Source of the DNA: an uncultured Cellvibrio sp.
GTDB lineage: Bacteria > Pseudomonadota > Gammaproteobacteria > Pseudomonadales > Cellvibrionaceae
NCBI GenBank assembly: GCA_946481735.1
Contig: CAMLOU010000074.1
Span: 1-22,237 of the forward strand
Direction: 5' to 3'
Length of the DNA stretch: 22,237 nt
Shown: in pieces, positions 17,001 through 22,237 of the stretch
Position numbering within the stretch: position 1 is the stretch's first letter
How the letters are laid out: every line of letters starts with the position of its first letter
Position numbers and translations under genes: made by a program
Notes under the pieces: generated by a model
What the model saw: the letters and a program-made list of their open reading frames with translations, nothing else
What the model was told of the DNA's origin: nothing
Databases searched by the model: none

Positions 17001-17011
17001 TCCCGTAATAC

Positions 17012-17047
17012 AAAAGGGCGATAAGAGATGATCTTATCGCCCTTTTT
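17012..17047. terminator. Bidirectional intrinsic terminator
   Basis: Perfect 15-bp arms, AAAAGGGCGATAAGA (17012-17026) and TCTTATCGCCCTTTT (17032-17046), enclose a 5-nt loop. The A and T runs at the ends make it a terminator on both strands. It lies between the convergent ferritin-like gene (ends 17000) and DUF892 copy 2 (ends 17083). Confidence 0.92.
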
Positions 17048-17082
17048 ATTTGCTGCGTCATGCTATTAACCGCGTTAGGGTT

Positions 17083-17595
17083 TTATGCTTCGACAACAAG
17101 CTCCATCTGCTCCGACCGATTCAAAAACTCCCGCGTAATCAATGGCAAGTTCTCACGCAGCCAGTTCGCCATGGCGACTTCCTGGGCGAGGATGGTTTCG
17201 CACACGGCTTTGGTTTCGGAATCACCGCGCGCTTCCGAGGCAGCGATCAGGATTGTGTAAGAAGAAATTTCCATTTGCTTGAATACATAGCTGCTCATGG
17301 TGGCTTTCACCACCTCATCGCTGACGCTCATTCCCGCTACCGATTGACCAAACGCAATGACCTTGCCCGCCAGGTCTTTCATTATCGACGGACTACTGCC
17401 CAGGCGTTCGATACATCCTTTGAGCAGCTCTTGCTGTTGGTAGGTTTGTTCCAGGTGCTCTTTGAATTTGTTTTTCAAGCGCGGGTAATCTTCCATTCGA
17501 TTAACGAGATTGGTGAAAACCCGGCCCGATTGCAATTCCATCGCAAATGCATCGCGCAACCAATCCAATACTTCATTAATTTGATCTGTTGTCAT
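17083..17595 (-). CDS. DUF892 (YciE/YciF-type) ferritin-like protein, copy 2
   Basis: A 170-residue paralogue of the protein at 13701-14213, ungapped over its full length and about 61% identical by my count. The best-kept part is QQELLKGCIERLGSSPS, followed by AFGQSV and VSDEVVK. The last ten residues and parts of helices 1-2 differ. The same Glu/His pattern is present (EHLEQTYQQQELL; FKQMEISSYTIL; ILAQEVAMANWL), so it should also be a ferritin-like bundle. GGAG lies 7 nt before ATG 17595. Unlike copy 1 it stands alone, between the bidirectional terminator and an intergenic stretch, so it is probably monocistronic and separately controlled. Confidence 0.82.
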   Translation of the reverse strand: MTTDQINEVLDWLRDAFAMELQSGRVFTNLVNRMEDYPRLKNKFKEHLEQTYQQQELLKGCIERLGSSPSIMKDLAGKVIAFGQSVAGMSVSDEVVKATMSSYVFKQMEISSYTILIAASEARGDSETKAVCETILAQEVAMANWLRENLPLITREFLNRSEQMELVVEA

Positions 17596-17730
17596 CGCGG
17601 ACTCCTGCAGTCATATAGTCGTGTGTAAAAATTTCAAAAGGGCTCCGATGAATCCGGCGCTAGTATTCTCGCGGCCAATCGTTGAGTTGCCACTCTTATA
17701 GCGTGATACCTGAATGTGACGGTAATCTTA

Positions 17731-17776
17731 AAGTCACAACAGCTCTGTTAGTTGCCTAACAGAGCCTGACTTTTTT
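17731..17776 (+). terminator. Orphan plus-strand intrinsic terminator (possible small RNA end)
   Basis: Stem GCTCTGTTAG (17742-17751) / CTAACAGAGC (17756-17765), with loop TTGC, is extended by AAGTCA (17731-17736) / TGACTT (17767-17772) across a small internal loop. It runs into six Ts (17771-17776). The T run is on the plus strand, yet both flanking genes are on the minus strand and the nearest plus-strand gene has its own terminator at 17012-17047. So it may end an unannotated transcript from the gap 17596-17776. Confidence 0.65.
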
Positions 17777-17841
17777 GTGAAATATAAGAAGCAGGTGCCA
17801 ACCTGGAAGTGGCGCAGCTATTTACCACTTCGCCTAAAGCA

Positions 17842-18534
17842 CTATTTTTGACCGCACAGAAACAAACTGATGTAGCCTGGCGTGGGATATTTGATTTGTT
17901 GCAATCTGATTTCGCTGCCCGTTATTTTTTGCGCGTCTTCCTGCAAGGCCTGTGCAACCTCGCGCTCATCTGCATTAAACCGGACCGTATCCACCGTAAG
18001 CCGATAACCTTGCGTGGCATTGGTTGCCGCCGACAGTTCCCGCACGCGCCACCGCCCGCCAACCTTGCCCTCATTCAGTGCCATAATGTCTTGCGCCAGT
18101 GCCCTGTTTTTGGGACCGGCGTCCGCACAATAAAAAATATCAACACTCATTGCACCGTAGCGGCTACCGGTAGCCCGGTAAGTAGATTGCGACACCTTGG
18201 CCGTTGCAACGGCCAGGGAAGAATCAATGGTGGCCAATTGGCTTAATGCCGTTCCGATGTCTGCATTGCCCAAGGGTGAACCTCTTTCGGATAGGTCCGC
18301 CAGGGTTTTATTCAACGCCTCCAGCTTCGACTGGGCAAGATCAATGTCGCCCTGGATTTGCGCCAGGGTTTGCTCCGCCACGGCCAGTTCGGCGCGTGCA
18401 TCCTGTAACGCGCGCGCCGAAAAATACAACGCGGCCAGAATACCGAGCACGCCGATTATGCCAAAAGGAATTGCCATGCGCGATGAACGCTCCAGCTTAT
18501 GGATGCGTTGCAAGAGTTCATTATTGTTTTCCAT
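17842..18534 (-). CDS. Membrane-anchored coiled-coil protein, function unknown
   Basis: A 230-residue protein. The N terminus is short and polar, followed by one transmembrane helix (about 20-39, FGIIGVLGILAALYFSA) and a coiled coil (about 43-85). The C-terminal domain (about 125-228) begins MSVDIFYCADAGPKNRALA and ends YPTPGYISLFLCG. Positive residues before the helix favour an outside (periplasmic) C-terminal domain. The alternation of strands and helix there recalls LytR_C- or SPOR-like small domains, but I cannot assign it. The start is ATG 18534, preceded by AAGGAG; earlier in-frame ATGs lie on or before that site. It overlaps the end of the upstream membrane gene by 14 nt, so the two are probably translationally coupled and act together. 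Confidence 0.62.
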   Translation of the reverse strand: MENNNELLQRIHKLERSSRMAIPFGIIGVLGILAALYFSARALQDARAELAVAEQTLAQIQGDIDLAQSKLEALNKTLADLSERGSPLGNADIGTALSQLATIDSSLAVATAKVSQSTYRATGSRYGAMSVDIFYCADAGPKNRALAQDIMALNEGKVGGRWRVRELSAATNATQGYRLTVDTVRFNADEREVAQALQEDAQKITGSEIRLQQIKYPTPGYISLFLCGQK

Positions 18535-18853
18535 CGTCATCTCCTTGCGATACTTTTTGCATGACAATGGATTCAACAATACCGAAGGCTTTATTCAGGA
18601 AATACACTACACGACTGGAACAGGCCGCCGAGATACCGGTCGCGCCCAGGACGATATTCATATCGGTTGAACTGATAGTGCCCGAAGAAAAAACACGGTA
18701 GGCAGCAAAGACAAACAGCACCAGCGATGCAATACCGAAGATCAGATACAGGATTCGCTCCATCTGAAACAATCGCATCAGTCGCTCCATCGCGCCGATC
18801 ACATCGTCCAGGGAAGGGTTTTCCTTATCTTTATCGATAACTGGCTTATTCAT
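18521..18853 (-). CDS. Small membrane protein, function unknown
   Basis: A 110-residue protein. A polar, charged N terminus (MNKPVIDKDKENPSLDD) leads to an amphipathic helix, a clear transmembrane helix (about 34-53, ILYLIFGIASLVLFVFAAY), and a second weaker hydrophobic segment (about 66-87). It ends in an acidic tail (QGDDDGKQ). I do not recognise the family. The start is ATG 18853, with AAGGAG 7 nt upstream. It is the first gene of a two-gene unit; its stop lies 14 nt inside the next gene. Both proteins being membrane-bound suggests a two-part complex, by inference only. Confidence 0.6.
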   Translation of the reverse strand: MNKPVIDKDKENPSLDDVIGAMERLMRLFQMERILYLIFGIASLVLFVFAAYRVFSSGTISSTDMNIVLGATGISAACSSRVVYFLNKAFGIVESIVMQKVSQGDDDGKQ

Positions 18854-19063
18854 ACTCACGCTCCTTATTTGATCCGACAAGTGTTACCCGGAGGACAACG
18901 CACCTCTCCTTCCTGTTTATGGTAATCCTCCAACAATTTATTCCAGATAAACCGGACGGATGGCCAGCAGCCTGACCAGGCCACAGCCGCAATCATTCAT
19001 ACTGCTTTATCTTGGTGCCTCTCCTTTCTGGCGGTTTGGTCACCCCGAATAGCGATTGCTGGC

Positions 19064-19069
19064 TATAAT
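19064..19069 (+). promoter_or_regulatory. Candidate -10 element for the SulP transporter gene
   Basis: TATAAT (19064-19069, context GGCTATAATAAAAG) lies about 35 nt before the likely ATG at 19105. I see no matching -35 hexamer at 16-18 nt. Otherwise the 250-nt gap from 18854 shows no inverted repeat or reading frame that I would trust. Confidence 0.35.
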
Positions 19070-19104
19070 AAAAGCTCCTTCCGCCATTGCAGCAGGGCAT
19101 CGCT

Positions 19105-20859
19105 ATGCCACACCGGGCTCACTTATTTTCGTTACGTATTGCCCATGCCTTTCGGGAAGCCTGCTTGCAGGACGCTTACACACGGGTTCACTTTCGTAAG
19201 GATGTCTTCGCCGGGCTGACCGTCGGCATCATTGCCATTCCCCTGGCCATGGCATTGGCGATTGCCAGCGGTGTTGCGCCGCAGTACGGGTTATACACCG
19301 CAGCCATCGCCGGCTTTGTGATTGCACTCACCGGCGGTTCACGTTTCAGCATTTCCGGCCCGACCGCTGCGTTCGTCGTGATTCTTTATCCCATCACCCA
19401 ACAGTATGGTTTGGGCGGTTTGCTGGTAGCGAGTGTAATGGCCGGGATGATATTGATCGCCATGGCGCTGCTGCGCCTGGGGCGTTTGATTGAATATATT
19501 CCCGAGCCCGTCACCCTGGGTTTTACCGGCGGTATTGCGGTGGTGATTGCCGTGCTGCAAATCAATGATTTTTTGGGGCTGTCCATCGCCACCATGCCGG
19601 AACACTTTACGGCCAAGCTCAGCCTGCTGGCGGCAAATCTGCACCATATTCATTGGCCCAGCGTGTGGGTGGCGAGTGCAACCCTGGGCATTATGCTGGT
19701 GTGGCCTTTGTTGAAACTGGCTATCCCTGCGCATCTGCCCGCCGTTTTTTTTGCCGGTTTATTCGCGTGGCTGCTCAACTATTTGGGCATGCCGGTAGAT
19801 ACCATTGACTCACGCTTTTCCTACACCGCAGCCGACGGCACAGTGATGCAAGGCATCCCCGCCATCCTGCCGCAACTGACCTTGCCCTGGGCGCAACCCG
19901 ATGCAAACGGTCAACCGCTGGGCATCACCTGGCAGATGCTGGGCGATCTTTTGCCGGCGGCATTTGCCATCGCCATGCTCGGTGCCATTGAATCCCTGTT
20001 GTGCGCTGTCGTGCTCGATGGCATGTCCGGTAAACGCCACAGCGCCAACAGCGAATTACTCGGTCAGGGCATCGGCAACATTGTCACACCTTTTTTTGGT
20101 GGCATTACCGCAACCGCCGCCATCGCGCGTTCCGCCGCGAATGTAAAAGCCGGCGCGCAATCGCCGGTAGCCGCCATGATCCACGCCCTTGTTGTGCTAC
20201 TCGGCCTGGTGATGTTAGCGCCGCTGTTAGGTCATTTACCTATGTCCGGCATGGCCGCTTTGTTGATGGTGGTCGCCTGGAACATGAGCGAAGCACCTAA
20301 AAGTGTGCACATGATTCGCAGCGCACAAACCAGTGACCGCTGGATATTTTTTACCTGTTTTTTACTCACCATCTTATTCGACATGGTGATTGCCATCACC
20401 GCCGGCATTTTGTTGGCGGCGGTGTTATTTATGAAAGATATCGCGGCGTTAACGCGCGTGGTGGAGATCACCGGCAACAGGCAATATGTGCCCGATACAC
20501 TACCGGCCAACTGGCGGGTGTTTAAAATTACCGGCCCCTTATTTTTTGCCGCTGCCGATAAAATCTTTGGCGAACTCACCCGCTATTGTGAAGCGGGCAA
20601 AGGCGTAATCGTGTACCTGGATAACGTCAACCTGCTGGATGCCGGCGGCGTGGCTGCACTGACAAAATTGATCAATCATTGCCGTAAAGAACAGGCGCAA
20701 CTCATCCTGACAGACGTTCAATTCCAGCCGCTCAAAGCCTTGGCCAAAGCCCATATTGAACCGATTGAAGGCGTGTTTCGGCTATACCCGCAGTTGCAGG
20801 ACGCCTGCGCCCAGAGTGCACTAACCCACAAACAAGACCAGGCGGACGTGCTTCAATAA
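19105..20859 (+). CDS. dauA: SulP-family anion transporter with STAS domain, DauA-like
   Basis: A 584-residue inner-membrane protein with the SulP core and a C-terminal STAS domain. The N-terminal block (FAGLTVGIIAIPLAMALAIA, then YGLYTAAIAGFVIALTGGS) and RFSISGPTAAFVVILYP match the E. coli DauA (YchM) sequence as I remember it nearly residue for residue. So do MLGAIESLLCAVVLDGMSG and FFGGITATAAIARSAANV. By family knowledge DauA takes up C4-dicarboxylates at acid pH and its STAS domain binds acyl carrier protein; related SulP proteins carry sulfate or bicarbonate. So the substrate here is inferred. The STAS part (about 465-565) holds ITGPLFFAAADKIF and LDNVNLLDAGGVAAL. ATG 19105 is preferred to a TTG at 19087; the Shine-Dalgarno is weak (AGGG). 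Confidence 0.85.
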   Translation: MPHRAHLFSLRIAHAFREACLQDAYTRVHFRKDVFAGLTVGIIAIPLAMALAIASGVAPQYGLYTAAIAGFVIALTGGSRFSISGPTAAFVVILYPITQQYGLGGLLVASVMAGMILIAMALLRLGRLIEYIPEPVTLGFTGGIAVVIAVLQINDFLGLSIATMPEHFTAKLSLLAANLHHIHWPSVWVASATLGIMLVWPLLKLAIPAHLPAVFFAGLFAWLLNYLGMPVDTIDSRFSYTAADGTVMQGIPAILPQLTLPWAQPDANGQPLGITWQMLGDLLPAAFAIAMLGAIESLLCAVVLDGMSGKRHSANSELLGQGIGNIVTPFFGGITATAAIARSAANVKAGAQSPVAAMIHALVVLLGLVMLAPLLGHLPMSGMAALLMVVAWNMSEAPKSVHMIRSAQTSDRWIFFTCFLLTILFDMVIAITAGILLAAVLFMKDIAALTRVVEITGNRQYVPDTLPANWRVFKITGPLFFAAADKIFGELTRYCEAGKGVIVYLDNVNLLDAGGVAALTKLINHCRKEQAQLILTDVQFQPLKALAKAHIEPIEGVFRLYPQLQDACAQSALTHKQDQADVLQ

Positions 20860-20888
20860 CCCTAGTTAAACACTACGGAGAAAAGCCT

Positions 20889-22237
20889 GTGCGGAAAACC
20901 CTCTACCGCCGCTGGTCTGCCTGCGTGATGCTGTTGTTTATCATCCACCACAGCTACGCGGATGCTTTGCGTATTCAGCACCTGGAACGCTGTGGTGATA
21001 TCTTCAACGAGCAAACACACACCTTTTGCCTCACCCTTGCCGAAGGTGCGTCGGCCGGTAAGCTCAAGGTAAAACTCAACGGAAAATCCTTGCCCGCGGC
21101 ACAGGTCCAGCGTGCAGACAATCAATTGCGCATCACCCTGTCCGGCCGCCGGGTTAACAGTGGACCCGTGTGGATTGAACACGCCAGGCACGCCAGCAAC
21201 GCCGTCTGGCTGAGTATGGGTGGCAGCCACGTGGTGGCCGCTACCGAAGCGGATGTAGCAAAAAACATGGATGGATTAACGACCTACGTCGACCTTGTCA
21301 GTGTGATCATTGAAGAGCGTTACGAGGGTTTAACGGAAGCCCGCCGGCTTGCGCAAAAATATAACGCCAGCATTGTCGGGATGATTCCGCCGCTCAACAC
21401 CTATCAATTGCGCTTGCCCGCCAACAACCTGATCGAACGCGATGCACTCGTACTGCGCCTGGGCAGCGAGGTAAGCGTCGATGCGGTTGTCATTGAGGAA
21501 ACCGATCCGGAAAAAAACGTAGAACAACATTTTCCTGCGGAGGGCGAAACAGAATTAACGACCGACAAACCTAACGAAACGGAACTCATCGCCAACCGTT
21601 TTTTTGACGCCGTGGATTTTTATAAGCGGCATATGAATAGCGCAGAAAAGCCCAATAAAACACACCCGATACGCATTGGTATCATAGAAAGAAATGTCGA
21701 CTTTGATTCGCCGGATTTTTCGGAATACCTCGGCGATTGCCGCCACTCCAAAAAACGCACCTGCTTATATGGGCGCGACGCCGATACACCGGACTCCCAC
21801 GGTTCAACCGTGGCCGGTATTCTCGCCGCCACCTGGGACAACGGAGGTAACAGCGGATTTCTGCGCGGGTTTGATAATGTGGGGCCGGCGTTTGATGTTA
21901 TTGTCGAACGCAATTCTGACGCAGGCATTACCGCCAATATCGCCGCCTCGGTAAACCTGGTGGAAGACGGCGTGCGCGTGCTGAACTGGAGTTGGGGCAT
22001 TCACCGGGTGGGCACCAAAAATATCGACGGCGAGGCTATTGATTCGCTGATTCGCTCCGGGCTGGCCATGAGTGGTTACGAAGAATTGCTGGAGGAATTT
22101 TTTTTGTGGCTGCGGATGAAACATCCCGAGGTTGTGGTTGTTAATTCCGCGGGCAATGGTGCGTCTTTTTCCGGGCGTGATGAATATCGACTGCCCTCGT
22201 CGTTTATTACTGAACAATTGATTGTCGTCGGCGGGCA
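20889..22237 (+). CDS. Secreted subtilisin-like (S8) serine protease, partial
   Basis: The first 449 codons are in the window; the gene continues past the right edge. The start is GTG 20889, with GGAG 8 nt upstream. A signal peptide (hydrophobic 11-20, cleavage near SYA|DAL at 24) gives export. Residues about 30-110 form a Cys-containing N-terminal domain, and 135-205 resemble a protease propeptide (ARRLAQKYNASIVGMIPPLN, then YQLRLP). The S8 domain starts near 260. The His motif SHGSTVAGILA (His304), the VLNWSWG strand (about 364-370) and the oxyanion Asn423 in VVNSAGNGA are present. The Asp motif reads IGIIERNVDFDSPDF, with Glu267 where the catalytic Asp is normally found. The catalytic Ser lies beyond the window. 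It may be active with Glu, or inactive. Confidence 0.8.
   Translation, partial: MRKTLYRRWSACVMLLFIIHHSYADALRIQHLERCGDIFNEQTHTFCLTLAEGASAGKLKVKLNGKSLPAAQVQRADNQLRITLSGRRVNSGPVWIEHARHASNAVWLSMGGSHVVAATEADVAKNMDGLTTYVDLVSVIIEERYEGLTEARRLAQKYNASIVGMIPPLNTYQLRLPANNLIERDALVLRLGSEVSVDAVVIEETDPEKNVEQHFPAEGETELTTDKPNETELIANRFFDAVDFYKRHMNSAEKPNKTHPIRIGIIERNVDFDSPDFSEYLGDCRHSKKRTCLYGRDADTPDSHGSTVAGILAATWDNGGNSGFLRGFDNVGPAFDVIVERNSDAGITANIAASVNLVEDGVRVLNWSWGIHRVGTKNIDGEAIDSLIRSGLAMSGYEELLEEFFLWLRMKHPEVVVVNSAGNGASFSGRDEYRLPSSFITEQLIVVGG

Noticed and set aside
17050..17628. 192-codon plus-strand frame opposite DUF892 copy 2
   Set aside because: It is a shadow of a paralogue-supported gene. The same kind of shadow occurs opposite copy 1.
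12050..18853. Mobile element or genomic island with attachment sites
   Set aside because: I saw no integrase, transposase, tRNA target, terminal repeats or direct repeats. The region looks accessory only by gene content.
21804..22217. 137-codon minus-strand frame at the right edge
   Set aside because: It is antisense to the protease, which has clear His and oxyanion motifs in the plus frame.

Overview
The window looks like a chromosomal segment of a gammaproteobacterium close to Pseudomonas and Cellvibrio. The divergent arrangement amgK-murU / lptD-surA-pdxA-ksgA-apaG-apaH is the one known from Pseudomonas. The LptD (N-terminal Cys-Cys), PdxA, KsgA and DauA-type proteins read as gammaproteobacterial. 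The genus is inferred from general resemblance and was not tested.

Left part (1-8.8 kb) is conserved envelope and housekeeping DNA. On the minus strand, amgK (263-1354) and murU (off the left edge) form the MurNAc recycling bypass. Divergently, lptD and surA build the outer membrane. They are followed by pdxA (vitamin B6), ksgA (16S rRNA dimethylation), apaG and apaH (Ap4A hydrolysis). A strong stem-loop with a T run lies between surA and pdxA, so this syntenic block is probably more than one transcription unit.

Middle part (8.8-12.0 kb): a small outer-membrane beta-barrel protein with its own terminator, then a type I phosphoribosyltransferase-fold protein and an erythromycin-esterase-family protein that are probably co-transcribed.

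Accessory part (12.0-18.9 kb) reads as a stress island. A tight minus-strand run goes DUF2795 -> DUF4142 (periplasmic) -> DUF892 ferritin-like -> Cys-rich copper-storage protein -> CYP152-type P450 peroxygenase, with gaps of 26-59 nt. Beside it lie a conserved hypothetical gene, a small coiled-coil membrane protein that overlaps it tail to tail, a second ferritin-like protein, a second DUF892 paralogue, and an overlapping pair of unrecognised membrane proteins. The common theme (helical-bundle metal proteins, copper buffering and a peroxide-using P450) suggests management of metals and peroxide. That is inference. An orphan plus-strand terminator at 17.73-17.78 kb may mark an unannotated small RNA.

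Right part (19.1-22.2 kb): a SulP/DauA-type transporter with a STAS domain, then a secreted subtilisin-like (S8) protease cut by the window edge. Its usual catalytic Asp position appears to hold Glu.

No tRNA, rRNA, CRISPR array, insertion sequence or integrase was seen. The best candidates for something new are the metal/peroxide island as a unit, the orphan terminator, the coupled membrane pair, and the unusual protease.
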